42,888 bases of DNA from Amycolatopsis coloradensis (GCF_037997115.1 NZ_CP150484.1:2835214-2878101); one strand, 5' to 3'; shown: positions 25,683 to 34,728, numbered from the stretch's first letter. Notes: a model not told the origin generated them from the sequence alone. Made by a program: numbers and translations.

Positions 25683-26756
25683 CTAGCGCCACTCGACCTC
25701 GATGCCGGCCAGCCCCGGCCCGGCGTCGCTGAAGAAACCGCTGGTCACGCCGCCCATGTCGAGGGGGAGCTCCTCGGACTCGACGGGCACGGCGTCGTCG
25801 CGCGTCCGGAACTGCCGGGTGCAGCGGGCGGGCAGCGCGCCGAGCGCGAACTTCAGCTGCACCAGGTAGCTCGAGCACTGGTCCCGCAGCATCCGGAAGT
25901 ACCCCGGCGACGCGGTGCCGGAGTCGTCGCGGACCTCGAAGCAGAACACGTGGATCTCGCCCTCGGCGAGCTTCCGGTCGAAGAGCAGTTCGGTGGCCAT
26001 CGTCTCGGCCCCGGCGTTGCGCCGGATCCGGCCGACCCGGCAGCCCTCGGCGGTGATCAGCTCGACGTCGCCGATGTTGCAGCCCGGGTCGCCGTTGTAG
26101 ACGGTGACGTACCGGTCCGGGCCGTGCCGCCGGGCCCGGCACACCAGCCGGGTCTGGAGGCCGACCTGCCGGTGCGCGGCGTCGAAGGTGATCGTGTCGT
26201 GCACCGAGAGCATCTCGAGGTCGGCGTTGTAGCGGTTGGACGACGGGTACGCGCCCAGTTCGGCCAGCAGCTGGTCGACGACCGAGCCCATGTCGCCGGA
26301 CCGGATGTCGTGGAACGACGCGGCCATCTGGTGTCCGCGCGCCCGCGCCGTCCGCGGTCCGATCAGCACGACGAGCGCGTCCGCGGGAAGTTGCAGCACC
26401 GATTCCAGCGCACGCACCGCGGGCAGCGCCTTGGGCACCTCCGGCTGCCGCAATCCGCGCTGCCAGTAGCTCAACGTCGACTGTCCGATTTGGACGCCGC
26501 GGAGCCCGAGGTGGGCGCGGAGCCGGGCGAGCGACAGGCCCCGGTAGGCGATCGCCTGCCGGAGCGCGTGGTGGAATTCGCCGCTGCGGAGAGCCTCGAC
26601 GAGTTCTTTGGGCAAGGCTTCGAGCGGCTGACGGCGCGTGCCGTCGATGATCGTCGGGGTGTCGTCGTTCGAGGCATGCCTTCCCGCCGAGGACGCGTCA
26701 GCTCGAGTCGAGGCGAGCTTTCCCGCCGAGAACGTATCGGCACCGTCTCGTGTCAC
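25683..26756 (-). CDS. HTH (XRE-like) transcription regulator with a large C-terminal domain
   Basis: A 357-residue protein. Residues about 55-125 look like an XRE-type helix-turn-helix: AIAYRGLSLARLRAHLG, then IGQSTLSYWQRGLRQPEVPKALPAVRALESVL, a typical recognition helix and following helix. The C-terminal 200 residues form a beta-rich domain with several cysteines (VCRARRHGPD, GCNIGDVEL, FCFEVRDD) and no known ligand pocket that can be named. GTG 26756 is chosen because AAGGGA lies 6 bases upstream; the GTG at 26801 falls within an inverted repeat. It is divergent from the secreted peptidase gene and may control it. The DNA-binding call is fairly safe, the effector unknown. Confidence 0.82.
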   Translation of the reverse strand: MTRDGADTFSAGKLASTRADASSAGRHASNDDTPTIIDGTRRQPLEALPKELVEALRSGEFHHALRQAIAYRGLSLARLRAHLGLRGVQIGQSTLSYWQRGLRQPEVPKALPAVRALESVLQLPADALVVLIGPRTARARGHQMAASFHDIRSGDMGSVVDQLLAELGAYPSSNRYNADLEMLSVHDTITFDAAHRQVGLQTRLVCRARRHGPDRYVTVYNGDPGCNIGDVELITAEGCRVGRIRRNAGAETMATELLFDRKLAEGEIHVFCFEVRDDSGTASPGYFRMLRDQCSSYLVQLKFALGALPARCTRQFRTRDDAVPVESEELPLDMGGVTSGFFSDAGPGLAGIEVEWR

Positions 26757-26792
26757 CGCTCGTCCCTTCACCAGACCAGTGTGTGCGCTGAG

Positions 26793-26816
26793 CGTGAACA
26801 CCGCGGAACGTTCACG
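26793..26816. promoter_or_regulatory. Inverted repeat CGTGAAC-N10-GTTCACG, candidate operator
   Basis: Perfect 7-base arms (26793-26799 and 26810-26816) lie 37 bases upstream of the HTH regulator start, and another GTGAACAC occurs at 26830-26837. The position in a divergent gap suggests autoregulation or control of the peptidase genes. No binding data can be inferred. Confidence 0.45.
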
Positions 26817-26874
26817 TTAGCAGCGCACTGTGAACACTACGTCCCCCGTTCGGGGTGGTTGACCCCGGAAGAGT

Positions 26875-26910
26875 GACCGTTCCGGGGTGTGGAAACGCCC
26901 CGGAACGGTC
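26875..26910. repeat. Perfect hairpin in divergent gap
   Basis: Arms GACCGTTCCGGGG (26875-26887) and CCCCGGAACGGTC (26898-26910), 13 bases each, with a 10-base loop. The neighbouring palindrome CCCCGTTCGGGG is at 26845-26856. A strong hairpin between divergent promoters is unusual; it may insulate the two units or be another dispersed repeat. Confidence 0.6.
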
Positions 26911-27000
26911 CGTTCCGCCGAGTGCCCATCTTGCTCTGTGTGAGCCTGCTGTTCACCGTTGTGACCACATTGGTTCGCCATGGTGACCAGGAGGCCCGTC

Positions 27001-27576
27001 GTGCCTGTGTTCTCGAGGAGGTTTTGCGCCGCCGGCGCCGCGAGTCTCGTGGCGTGGCTGGCGATCCAGACCCCGGCGAGCGCGCTGCCCTCGCCGCCTG
27101 CCCGCCAGAACCCCATCGCCATGCAGGCGCAGGAGAAGTCCCAGTGGTGCTGGGTGGCTTCCGGCAACACCATCGCGGCACACCACGGCGTGACCGTCAC
27201 TCAGAACGAATTCTGCCGGATCGCCCACGACGAGCGCCGCCGGGAGTGCGCCGACGAGCCGGGAACGCTGGGCGACGTCCGGCGCGCCTTCGGCAAGCTC
27301 GGCTTCGCGGCCCCGGGGAACTACCTCAAGAGCCGCATTCCCTTCGCCGCCGTCCAGGCCCAGACCGGCGACGGCAAGCCCGTCCAGACGCGGGTCGGCT
27401 GGGCCGCGGGCGGCGGCCACATGCATGTCCTCTACGGCTCCGACGCCGGCCGGAAGTGGGTCTCGTGGGGGGATCCACTGCCCACCGGCAACCGCTACAA
27501 CTGGTCGACCTACGACTTCTACTCGGCCAACAAGTCGTTCACCTGGACCCACACGCTCACCGGGATCCGGCGATGA
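27001..27576 (+). CDS. Secreted papain-like cysteine peptidase
   Basis: A 191-residue exported protein with a signal peptide (about 1-28, cleavage near ASA-LP). The mature part starts with EKSQWCWVASGNTI, the CW motif of the AvrRpt2/C39-like papain fold, with C50 as likely nucleophile and Q48 before it. GGGHMHVLYG gives H140, and VSWGDPL gives D158 as the third residue. It is small, with no extra domains. GTG 27001 is preferred to ATG 26980 because AGGAGG lies 6 bases upstream. It is followed with an ATGA overlap by a second exported protein, so the two work together. Target unknown. It could be a peptidase with a nearby substrate or a toxin-like enzyme; the first is more likely. Confidence 0.85.
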   Translation: MPVFSRRFCAAGAASLVAWLAIQTPASALPSPPARQNPIAMQAQEKSQWCWVASGNTIAAHHGVTVTQNEFCRIAHDERRRECADEPGTLGDVRRAFGKLGFAAPGNYLKSRIPFAAVQAQTGDGKPVQTRVGWAAGGGHMHVLYGSDAGRKWVSWGDPLPTGNRYNWSTYDFYSANKSFTWTHTLTGIRR

Positions 27577-28340
27577 GCACGCGGCGGTTCCTGGGGCTCG
27601 CCGGGCTGGTCGCGGTCGCCCTGCTGGTCTCGGCGCCCGGAGCGCGCGCGGATCACCTGTCCGGTGAAGATCTCGCCGCCGCGAAGGCGGCTGCCGACGA
27701 CCTCACGCTGCGTGCCGAAATCGGTCGCTTCTTCACTCAGACGGGTGGTTCGAGCCAGGCGCCGTCGGTGAGCGTCGTCGACGAATCCTTCCCCGTTTAC
27801 GAGCTTTCGAGGGATTTCGTCGCCGGTGACGGCGCGGTCGCCGGGCGGCTCGCCTACGTCGCGGTGCCGGTGGCGGCGTCCGACGGGCGGACCGCGACCG
27901 TCTGGTCGGTCCGCGGCGACGACGGCGTCTGGCGCGTCGGCAACATCGCGTCGGGTGACCGGGAAAGCGAACTGGCCCGGCGGCTGCCCGCCGGTGCGAC
28001 GCTGCTCCACGAACCCCAGGTCGACGCCTGGTACGCGCTGCGCGACGGGCGGGTGACCCTGCTCGACTCGGGTGCCGGCGGCTACGCGAGCGGCGCCTCG
28101 GTCACCCTCGCGGAGTACCAGAAGACCGTCTCCGGCCGGTACGGCGCCATGCTCGCGAACTCGCCGTACGCCCAGGAGGGCAAGGCAGGCGGCTACAACG
28201 CCCAAGTGATGCCGCGCGGCGACGGCGGCCCCGCGCCCGACGCGCAGGACACCGGCTTCGTGCCGCTGCTGATCTTCGGCGGCTTGCTCCTCATCGGTGT
28301 CGCCGGCTTCTTCCTGCACTCGAAGAGGCGCGTTCCCTAG
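27573..28340 (+). CDS. Exported membrane-anchored protein partnered with the papain-like peptidase
   Basis: A 255-residue protein with a Sec-type signal peptide (about 1-26, ending ARADHLS), a soluble extracytoplasmic body of about 190 residues, and a C-terminal helix followed by HSKRRVP. The segment AQDTGF just before that helix resembles a degenerate sortase signal (compare LADTGF at the end of the protein at 21012-21716), but it lacks the expected Leu-Ala. It may therefore simply be a membrane anchor. No domain recognised. Its ATG overlaps the peptidase stop (ATGA), so the pair is translationally coupled. It could be the peptidase's substrate, inhibitor or partner; nothing in the sequence decides. 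Confidence 0.8.
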   Translation: MSTRRFLGLAGLVAVALLVSAPGARADHLSGEDLAAAKAAADDLTLRAEIGRFFTQTGGSSQAPSVSVVDESFPVYELSRDFVAGDGAVAGRLAYVAVPVAASDGRTATVWSVRGDDGVWRVGNIASGDRESELARRLPAGATLLHEPQVDAWYALRDGRVTLLDSGAGGYASGASVTLAEYQKTVSGRYGAMLANSPYAQEGKAGGYNAQVMPRGDGGPAPDAQDTGFVPLLIFGGLLLIGVAGFFLHSKRRVP

Positions 28341-28411
28341 CGGACCGGTGGGCCGGACGTGAGCTGACCCGTCTGGCCCGCCGGTCGACCATCGCCCCAT
28401 ATCCTGTCCCG

Positions 28412-29056
28412 GTGGGACGACTCGTGGTGATCGAAGGTCTGGACGGCGCGGGCAAGCGCACCCTCGCCGACGCGCTGACCGGCGCGCTGAACGCGGCCGG
28501 GGCGAGCGTCACGTCCATCGCGTTCCCGCGGTACGGCGAAAGCGTGCACGCCGACCTCGTGAAGGAAGCGCTGCACCGCGGCCACGGCGACCTCGCCGAC
28601 TCCGTCTACGGCATGGCGATGCTCTACGCGCTCGACCGGCGGGGCGCGGCCGACGAGATCCGCGCTCGTCTCGGCGATCACGACGTCGTGCTGCTCGACC
28701 GGTACGTCGCGTCGAACGCGGCGTACGGCGCCGCCCGGCTCCACCAGGGCGCGGACGGCGAATTCGTGCGCTGGCTCAAGGAGCTGGAGATCGACCGGTT
28801 CGGCCTGCCGGTGCCCGTCGCGCATCTGCTGCTCCGGGTCACGGCCGACGTCGCCGCCGACCGCGCGCAGCGGCGCGCGGAGAGCGACGCCGACCGCGCG
28901 CGGGATTCCTTCGAGACCGACGACGCGCTCCAGAAGCGGTGCTCGGTGGTCTACGACGAGCTCGCCGCGACGGGCTGGCTCGCGCCCTGGCACGTCCTCG
29001 ACGGCGTCGCCGGCGTGGACACCCCGGCGCTAGCCACCTCCCTCCTCCGCACTTAG
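28412..29056 (+). CDS. tmk: Thymidylate kinase Tmk
   Basis: Phosphorylates dTMP to dTDP for DNA synthesis. The 214-residue protein has the P-loop GLDGAGKRT at 9-17 and the DRY-type motif LLDRYVASNAAYGAAR near residue 95. The KRT in place of KST in the P-loop is also found in the mycobacterial enzyme. GTG 28412 puts the P-loop at the normal distance from the N-terminus, although no strong ribosome-binding site is visible. In mycobacteria and corynebacteria tmk is followed directly by mtrA; here about 7.4 kb of catabolic genes separates them. Confidence 0.94.
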   Translation: MGRLVVIEGLDGAGKRTLADALTGALNAAGASVTSIAFPRYGESVHADLVKEALHRGHGDLADSVYGMAMLYALDRRGAADEIRARLGDHDVVLLDRYVASNAAYGAARLHQGADGEFVRWLKELEIDRFGLPVPVAHLLLRVTADVAADRAQRRAESDADRARDSFETDDALQKRCSVVYDELAATGWLAPWHVLDGVAGVDTPALATSLLRT

Positions 29057-29063
29057 TCCTCTG

Positions 29064-29095
29064 AATGCGGTACTTGCGCGCGCAACTACCGCGTT
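29064..29095. repeat. Near-perfect 32-base palindrome between convergent tmk and oxygenase genes
   Basis: The inner arms GCGGTACTTGCGC (29067-29079) and 29080-29092 pair with one mismatch and no spare loop. The flanks add further pairs. It covers the stop codon of the leftward oxygenase gene (29086-29088). Next to it, TCCTCTGAATGCG (29058-29069) matches the reverse of the manA hairpin except for one base, so both may descend from one element. Confidence 0.65.
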
Positions 29096-30198
29096 TCGTC
29101 CTCCAAACGCGTGAGCAGCCAGGAGTGGAACTCGCCGATGTGGTGTTCGGACGGCATCAGCACCCCGCCGCCGCGGTAGGCGCGGGACGCCATCGCGGGC
29201 TGGCAGCGTTCGCAGGCGTCGAAGTCCTGCTCGTTGACGCGGTGGAACAACTCCACCGACCGTGACACGTCCCGCCCCGACGCAACGACCTCCTCGGAAT
29301 AGAGCCAGTCGCATTCGACGACCGTCCGGTCCGGCGCGAGCGGGTACATCCGGTGGAAGATGACGTGGTCCGGCACCAGGTTCACGAACACCTGCGGCCG
29401 GATGGTGATCGCGTAGTACCGCCTGTCCTGTTCGTCCGCGACACCGTCGAGCCGGTCGAAGCCCGTCGTGCCGTCGATGGTGAAGCCGTCGACGGCCTCG
29501 CCGAATTCGGCGCCGTGCCCGACGTAGTACTGCGCCGCGTAGCCGTCGGCGAACTCCGGCAGCACCTCGGTCAGCTCCGGATGGATGGTCGCGCAGTGGT
29601 AGCACTCCATGAAGTTCTCGACGATCAGTTTCCAGTTCGCCTTGACGTCGTAGGTGATCCGGCGCCCGACCGAGAGCCGGTCGAGACCGTAGCGCTCGAT
29701 CGATTCCAGGTCGCCCAGCCGCTCCCGCACCGCGCCCTCGACGTCGGCGTCGAACGACGGCGGGTCCGCGGCGAGGCAGACCCACGCGTAACCCAGCCAT
29801 TCCCGCAGGCGCACGGTGTGCAGCCCGTACTCGGAACGGTCGATGTCGGGAAGGTTGGCCAGGTTCGGCGCCGCGATCAGCTTGCCGTCCAGCCCGTACG
29901 TCCACGCGTGGTAAGGACACTGGAACGCGCGTTTGACCGTGCCCGACTCCTCGGTGCACAGCCGCGCGCCGCGATGGCGGCAGACGTTGAGGAACGCCCG
30001 CAGCCCGCCGTCCCGCCCGCGGCTGACGAGCACGCTCTCCCGGCCGACCCGCACGGTCCGGAAGTCGCCGGCCGACGGCAGATCCGCCGATCTGACCGCG
30101 CAGAACCACTGGCGCTCGAAGATCTTTTCCTGTTCGGCCGCGAAGATCGCGGGATCGGTGTAGTAGCCGCCGCCCAGCGTCGGGATGAGGCTCGTCAT
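29086..30198 (-). CDS. Rieske non-heme iron oxygenase alpha subunit, quaternary-amine demethylase type (GbcA/CntA-like)
   Basis: A 370-residue oxygenase with an N-terminal Rieske [2Fe-2S] domain (C73-x-H75 in NVCRHRG, C94-x2-H97 in CPYHAW) and a C-terminal mononuclear iron domain. The iron ligands appear as H201 and H206 in [11 protein letters not shown], with a later Asp in NEQDFDACE. The residue that links the two metal centres is E198, not the Asp usual in aromatic-ring dioxygenases. Carnitine and glycine-betaine oxygenases share this Glu and its spacing. The likely reaction is removal of a methyl group as formaldehyde from glycine betaine or a related betaine such as carnitine or stachydrine. 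ATG 30198 overlaps the previous stop (ATGA). No reductase is fused, so electrons must come from the ferredoxin genes at 34872-36346. The exact substrate is inferred from neighbours. Confidence 0.88.
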   Translation of the reverse strand: MTSLIPTLGGGYYTDPAIFAAEQEKIFERQWFCAVRSADLPSAGDFRTVRVGRESVLVSRGRDGGLRAFLNVCRHRGARLCTEESGTVKRAFQCPYHAWTYGLDGKLIAAPNLANLPDIDRSEYGLHTVRLREWLGYAWVCLAADPPSFDADVEGAVRERLGDLESIERYGLDRLSVGRRITYDVKANWKLIVENFMECYHCATIHPELTEVLPEFADGYAAQYYVGHGAEFGEAVDGFTIDGTTGFDRLDGVADEQDRRYYAITIRPQVFVNLVPDHVIFHRMYPLAPDRTVVECDWLYSEEVVASGRDVSRSVELFHRVNEQDFDACERCQPAMASRAYRGGGVLMPSEHHIGEFHSWLLTRLEDETR

Positions 30199-31340
30199 CT
30201 CGGTACTCCGGTGAACCGGGCGGGATCGAACAGGGCGATCGGATGCCCGGTCGTACCGTCCACGACCAGGTCGGCGAGGATCTCACCGACCACCGGGACG
30301 AACTTGAAGCCGTGCCCGGAGAACCCGCAGGCGACCACCACGCGTTCGTGCGCGGGATGGCGGGAGATGACGAAATGTTCGTCGGGCGTGTTCGTGTACA
30401 TACAGGTCGCCCCGCGCAGGAAGGTGCCGGGCAGCGCCGGCATCTTTCGCCGGACGAACGCCGAGATCTCGTCGACCTCCTCGGAGTGCACCGTCCGGTC
30501 GATGGTCTCCGGCGTGCACGTCCTGCCGCCGCGGAAGAACGCGACCTTCACGCTCCCGGCATCGTCGTGCGAGGGGAAACCGTAGAACTGGCGGCCGTTC
30601 GCGCCTTCCCAGACGTAGATCGGATGCCGTCCGGCGCGGAACGGCTCCGCCCCGCCCGACGGCGCGAACCAGTACTGGACCTGGCGTTCGACGGTGAAGA
30701 CGATGCCGAGCTCGGCGAGCAGTTCCGGCGCCCACGCGCCGGGACAGATCACCAGTCGTCCCGCCGTGTAGAAGTTCCGTGACGTCCCCACCCGGACACC
30801 GGTGGACGTCTCCCGCCACGAAAGGACCTCCTCTTGGTGGTGCAGCTCCGCCCCGGCCCGGGCGGCGAGCTGGAGATGCGCGGCCACACTGCTTTCCGGC
30901 ACCACGAACCCGGCGTTCTCCTCGTACAGCGCGATCTCGTGATCGTCCGGGTTCATCGTCGGGAACCGGCGCCGGATCTCCGCCGCGTCCAGCAGCTCGT
31001 GCGGCAGCTCCCATTTCCGGGCGCTGGCAAGGCTTCCCGCCACCGTCCTGGACTCGGGGCCGCCGAGCATGATCCCGCCGCACCGGGTGAAGACCTTCCG
31101 GCCGGAGTCGCGTTCGACCCCGTCCCACAGTTCGTGCGCCCGCAGCAGGAGCGGGACGTACGCGGGATCCTCGAAGTACGCCTGCCGGGTGATCCGCGAG
31201 CCGCCGTGGCTGGACCCGAGGTTGTGCACGGGCGCGAAACGGTCGATGCCCAGCACGCGCTGACCTCGCCGGGCGAGCCGGTACGCCGCGGCGCTGCCCA
31301 TCCCGCCGAGGCCGATGACGATGACGTCGTAGTGGCTCAT
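30195..31340 (-). CDS. Monomeric sarcosine oxidase / N-methyl amino-acid oxidase
   Basis: Flavoenzyme of 381 residues that oxidises N-methyl amines, e.g. sarcosine to glycine plus formaldehyde and H2O2. The FAD-binding start is [25 protein letters not shown] gives H45, R49 and R52, matching positions described for the Bacillus enzyme. C313 in ATCMYTN is the expected covalent flavin site, and K265 matches the oxygen-activating lysine. The residue equivalent to His269 is Phe here, so substrate preference may differ. Its ATG overlaps the stop of the upstream gene (ATGA), as does its own stop with the oxygenase start, so the three genes form one operon. In the proposed pathway it makes the last demethylation. 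Confidence 0.88.
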   Translation of the reverse strand: MSHYDVIVIGLGGMGSAAAYRLARRGQRVLGIDRFAPVHNLGSSHGGSRITRQAYFEDPAYVPLLLRAHELWDGVERDSGRKVFTRCGGIMLGGPESRTVAGSLASARKWELPHELLDAAEIRRRFPTMNPDDHEIALYEENAGFVVPESSVAAHLQLAARAGAELHHQEEVLSWRETSTGVRVGTSRNFYTAGRLVICPGAWAPELLAELGIVFTVERQVQYWFAPSGGAEPFRAGRHPIYVWEGANGRQFYGFPSHDDAGSVKVAFFRGGRTCTPETIDRTVHSEEVDEISAFVRRKMPALPGTFLRGATCMYTNTPDEHFVISRHPAHERVVVACGFSGHGFKFVPVVGEILADLVVDGTTGHPIALFDPARFTGVPR

Positions 31341-33775
31341 GCGGCGCTCCTGATCCGGTTCATGCCGGGGTCGAACAGCGGTTCACGCGCGACGACGGCG
31401 GGGATCCGCTCGCCGAAGTACTCGATCTCCAGGGGCCTCCCCGGCTGGGTGAACTCCACCGGAAGCCAGGCGTACGCGATGTTCTTGCCGACGGTGTAGC
31501 CGTACGCGGCGCTCGTGACGTACCCGGCGGGACGCCCGTCGGCGAACACCGGCTCCTTGCCGAGCACGACCGAGTACGGATCGTCGACGGTGAGACAGGT
31601 CAGTTTCCTGGTCACCGTTTCCTCCGAGCGGCCGGCCAGCGCGTCCCTCCCGACGAAGTAGCCCTTGTCCATCCGCACGGCGAAGCCGAGCCCGGCCTCG
31701 TACGGATCGTGCTCGGCGGTGACGTCCGTTCCCCACAGCCGGTATCCCTTCTCCAGCCGCATGCTGGAGAAGGCGTCCCGGCCGGCGGCGATGATCCCGT
31801 GTGCCTGCCCGGCTTCCCAGAGCGTGTCCCACAGACGGCGGCCGAGGTCCGCGCTCGTGTACAGCTCCCAGCCGAGTTCGCCCACATAGGACAGTCGCAT
31901 CGCGGTCACCGGCACCTGGCCGACGTACGCCTGCTTCGTCTTGAAGTAGCCCATCGCCTTGTGCGAGAAGTCCGTTGTGGACAGTGGTTGCAGCACGGCT
32001 CTCGCGAGCGGGCCCCAGAGCCCGATGCAGCAGGTACCCGGCGTGGTCTCGTGGATCTGCGCGGCGCCGTCGCCGGGGAGGTGCCGCCGCAGCCAGCCGA
32101 CGTCGATGGCGCTGTTGACGCCGACCTGGAACCGCTCGGCGCCGAGCCGCGCGACGGTCAGGTCGCTGCGCACGCCGCCGTCCTCGTCGAGCAGCAGGGT
32201 GTACGTGACCGAACCGGGTTTCTTGTCGAGCTGGTTCGTGGTCATCGTCTGCAGGAACGGCAACGCGCCCGGTCCGGTGACCTCCACCCGTTTCAGCGAC
32301 GTCATGTCGAACATCGCGACCCGTTGCCGCGCTACCAGCGCTTCGGCGCCGCCGATCGGCGACCAGTACCGCGCGGCCCAGCCGTCGCGCTCCGGGATGA
32401 GGCCGACCTCCGGGAGATCCGCGTTCGCCTCGTACCAGTGCGGCCGTTCCCAGCCGCTCGCTTCGAGGAAGAACGCGCCGAGCTCCTGCTGCCTTTCGTA
32501 GAAGGGACTCGTTCGCAGCGGTCGCGGTTCTTCCATGGGCTGCGAGGGATGGACGATGTCGTAGACCTCGGTGAAGCTCTGGCAGCTACGGGCCATGACG
32601 TAGTCCGGGGCGAGCTGCACCCGCTCGAACCGGGCGAGGTCGCACCCGTGCAGATCCACGCCGGGCTGGCCGTCGACGAGCCACCGCGCCATGGCACTGG
32701 CGACTCCGGCCGAATGCGTGATCCACACGGCCTCGGCGACCCAGAACCCGTCGAGGTCCGGATGTTCGCCCAGCAACGGCATGCCGTCCGGGGTGAAGGA
32801 GAACAGGCCGTTGATACCTTCCTCGACCTTGGTCTCGCCCAGTGACGGCAGCAGGTCGACGGCGGCGGCCCAGGACGGCTCGAAATCCGCGGGGGTGAAC
32901 GCGAGTTCCGACGGCATCCCCTCGCCGGTGCCGATCTCGTGGGGAGGCAAGGGCATCGGCCGGTGCCCGTACGCGCCGATGCCGATCCGATCGACGTGCT
33001 CGCGGAAGTAGAGGTCGGCGTCCTGGTGCCGCAGGATCGGCCGGGTGGCCTCCTCTGTCACGCCGGCGAGTGAAGGCAGCGGGCTGGTGCGCGCGTACTG
33101 GTGCGCCATCGGGACCAGCGGGATCGCGAGGTCCACCAGTTCGCCGAGCACCGGCCCCCACATCCCGGCGCACGAGAGCACGATGTCCGCGCGGAAGCTC
33201 CCGGTCCCGGTGGTGACGCCGGTGACCCGGCCGCCCGACCGTTCGATCCCGACGACCTTCTGGCGCGCGAGGAACTTCGCGCCGCGCGCGATCGCGCGGC
33301 GTGCCTGCGCTTCGGCGGCGCGCAGGGGTTTGGCCAGGCCGTCGGAGGGGATGTGGAATCCGCCGAGCACCTTGGCCGGATCGAGCAGTGGATGCAGCGC
33401 GGCGCATTCGTCCGCCTCGACGAGCCTGCTTTCGACGCCGGACGCGGTGGCCCAGCCGTGCCGCCGCTTGAGGTCGGCGAGCCGCTCTGGTGTCGTGGCC
33501 ACCTCCAGCCCGCCGACAGGCCGGAAACACGGGTTCCCGTCCAGGTCGAGCGCGCCGTACTTCGCGACGGTGTACGCGGCGAACTCGGTCATCGTGCGGC
33601 AGGAGTTGGTCTGGAAGACCAGACCGGGTGCGTGCGAACTCGACCCGCCGGTGGTGAACAGGTCGCCCTGGTCCAGCACGGTGAGATCGGTCCAGCCACG
33701 GTCGGTGAGCTCGTCGGCGAGGGCGCAGCCGACGATGCCGGCGCCGATCACGACGACGCGGGGTCCTGGGGGCAT
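31337..33775 (-). CDS. FAD-dependent dimethylglycine dehydrogenase-like protein with GcvT domain
   Basis: An 812-residue two-part enzyme. The N-terminal half (about 1-390) is a DAO-type flavoprotein: [17 protein letters not shown] at 7-23 and SSSHAPGL with H48, the likely covalent FAD histidine. The C-terminal half (about 430-805) is a folate-binding GcvT/aminomethyltransferase domain, ending in a barrel around [13 protein letters not shown]. In this family the flavin oxidises dimethylglycine or sarcosine and the GcvT part captures formaldehyde as 5,10-methylene-tetrahydrofolate. The length suits DMGDH-like proteins. ATG 33775 is chosen, with AGGAGG 11 bases upstream, over an earlier start at 33883 that lies in the promoter region. 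It is the first gene of the operon and makes the middle step of the proposed pathway. Confidence 0.88.
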   Translation of the reverse strand: MPPGPRVVVIGAGIVGCALADELTDRGWTDLTVLDQGDLFTTGGSSSHAPGLVFQTNSCRTMTEFAAYTVAKYGALDLDGNPCFRPVGGLEVATTPERLADLKRRHGWATASGVESRLVEADECAALHPLLDPAKVLGGFHIPSDGLAKPLRAAEAQARRAIARGAKFLARQKVVGIERSGGRVTGVTTGTGSFRADIVLSCAGMWGPVLGELVDLAIPLVPMAHQYARTSPLPSLAGVTEEATRPILRHQDADLYFREHVDRIGIGAYGHRPMPLPPHEIGTGEGMPSELAFTPADFEPSWAAAVDLLPSLGETKVEEGINGLFSFTPDGMPLLGEHPDLDGFWVAEAVWITHSAGVASAMARWLVDGQPGVDLHGCDLARFERVQLAPDYVMARSCQSFTEVYDIVHPSQPMEEPRPLRTSPFYERQQELGAFFLEASGWERPHWYEANADLPEVGLIPERDGWAARYWSPIGGAEALVARQRVAMFDMTSLKRVEVTGPGALPFLQTMTTNQLDKKPGSVTYTLLLDEDGGVRSDLTVARLGAERFQVGVNSAIDVGWLRRHLPGDGAAQIHETTPGTCCIGLWGPLARAVLQPLSTTDFSHKAMGYFKTKQAYVGQVPVTAMRLSYVGELGWELYTSADLGRRLWDTLWEAGQAHGIIAAGRDAFSSMRLEKGYRLWGTDVTAEHDPYEAGLGFAVRMDKGYFVGRDALAGRSEETVTRKLTCLTVDDPYSVVLGKEPVFADGRPAGYVTSAAYGYTVGKNIAYAWLPVEFTQPGRPLEIEYFGERIPAVVAREPLFDPGMNRIRSAA

Positions 33776-33844
33776 GGTGAGGGGTACCTCCTGCCTGCCC
33801 TGGAGAATCCACCAAGGACACGAGGGCATCGGGGTGACAGGCGC

Positions 33845-33883
33845 TGTTGCGGATGAGGCACGTTGTTCCGTCTTCAGCAACAA
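33845..33883. promoter_or_regulatory. Candidate IclR operator of the demethylation operon
   Basis: Contains TGTTGCG (33845-33851) and the imperfect inverted pair TTGTTCC (33863-33869) / GCAACAA (33877-33883). The same TGTTGCG half-site recurs three times around the IclR start, supporting a common regulator. Confidence 0.45.
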
Positions 33884-33905
33884 AGTGCGGCACGTGCGGG
33901 CGCGC

Positions 33906-33911
33906 TGTCAA
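33906..33911 (-). promoter_or_regulatory. Candidate -35 of the demethylation operon
   Basis: Perfect TTGACA on the leftward strand. A weak -10 (CACTTT) follows after 18 bases. The start would be near 33880, just at the TTGTTCC/GCAACAA repeats, about 100 bases before the dehydrogenase start. Confidence 0.35.
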
Positions 33912-33933
33912 GACGCCGAAGAGGTCGGCCTCT

Positions 33934-34719
33934 TCACTCGGTGAAGTACCCCAGCTGCGCCGAAAGATCCGCCGACGCCTCGGTGAGCGGCCGGACGATC
34001 TGCCGCACCCGCTGTTTCGACAGCCGGTACGACGGGCCGGAAGCGCTCATCGCCGCGACGACGTCGCCACCGGGGCCGCGCACCGGCACCGCGACCGCGT
34101 GCATCCCCAGCTCCAGCTCCTCGAAGCAGGCCGCGTACCCGTCCTCGGCGACCCGCTCCAGCTCGGCGGTCAGCTCCTCCGGATCGATCGTGGTCCGCGG
34201 CGTGAACCGTTCGAGCTTCCGCCGGAGCAGACGTTTGCGCTCGACGTCGCCCATGTACGCGAGCAGCACCTTTCCGCTGGACGTCGCGTGCAGGGGAGTG
34301 CGCTGCCCGGTCCAGTTCTGCGTGGTGATCGCGGCCGAGCCGCGGGCCTGGCTGACGTTGATCGCGACGCCGTCGTCGGCGATCGCGATGTTGACCGTCT
34401 CGCCGAGCGTCTCCGCCAGGCCCTGGCAGGTCTGCCTGCCCAGTTTCGCCAGGTCCATCCGGCCGGTGGCGGCGCCGGCGAGCCGGACGACACCGAAGCC
34501 GATCGCGTACTTCCCGCGTTCGCCGAGCTGCTCGACGAGACCGCGGTTCTCCAGGACACTCAGCAGGCGCGACGCCGTCGACTTGTGCACGCCGAGTTCG
34601 CCCGCGATCTCGGTGATCCCGGTTTCCCCGTTGCGCGCCAGCAGTTCCAGCACGCTGATCGCACGGTCGACGGACTGCACCTGACTGGGCGTTGCGTTCC
34701 CCGCGTCCTGGTTCCGCAT
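33934..34719 (-). CDS. IclR-family transcription regulator
   Basis: A 261-residue regulator. Residues about 15-75 form the winged helix (RAISVLELLARNG, ITEIAGELGVHKSTASRLLSVLENRGLV), and the rest is the IclR effector domain (HATSSGKVLLAYM, GYAACFEELELGMHAVAVPV). Family members usually respond to a pathway substrate. It lies between the leftward demethylation operon and the divergent ferredoxin/reductase genes, so it probably governs both. No ribosome-binding site precedes ATG 34719; a TGTTGCG site lies only 2 bases upstream. The transcript may therefore be leaderless, or the start may be further in. Autoregulation is likely from the sites at 34710-34837. Confidence 0.9.
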   Translation of the reverse strand: MRNQDAGNATPSQVQSVDRAISVLELLARNGETGITEIAGELGVHKSTASRLLSVLENRGLVEQLGERGKYAIGFGVVRLAGAATGRMDLAKLGRQTCQGLAETLGETVNIAIADDGVAINVSQARGSAAITTQNWTGQRTPLHATSSGKVLLAYMGDVERKRLLRRKLERFTPRTTIDPEELTAELERVAEDGYAACFEELELGMHAVAVPVRGPGGDVVAAMSASGPSYRLSKQRVRQIVRPLTEASADLSAQLGYFTE

Positions 34720-34728
34720 GACGCAACA
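34710..34728. promoter_or_regulatory. Candidate IclR site overlapping the iclR-type start codon
   Basis: GGTTCCG (34710-34716), a 5-base spacer containing the start codon, then CGCAACA (34722-34728), an imperfect inverted repeat matching at 5 of 7 positions. Binding here would block the regulator's own expression. Confidence 0.45.

Noticed and set aside
26757..26801. Longer N-terminus for the HTH regulator from GTG 26801
   Set aside because: That start lies inside the CGTGAAC inverted repeat and lacks a ribosome-binding site. GTG 26756 has AAGGGA at 6 bases.
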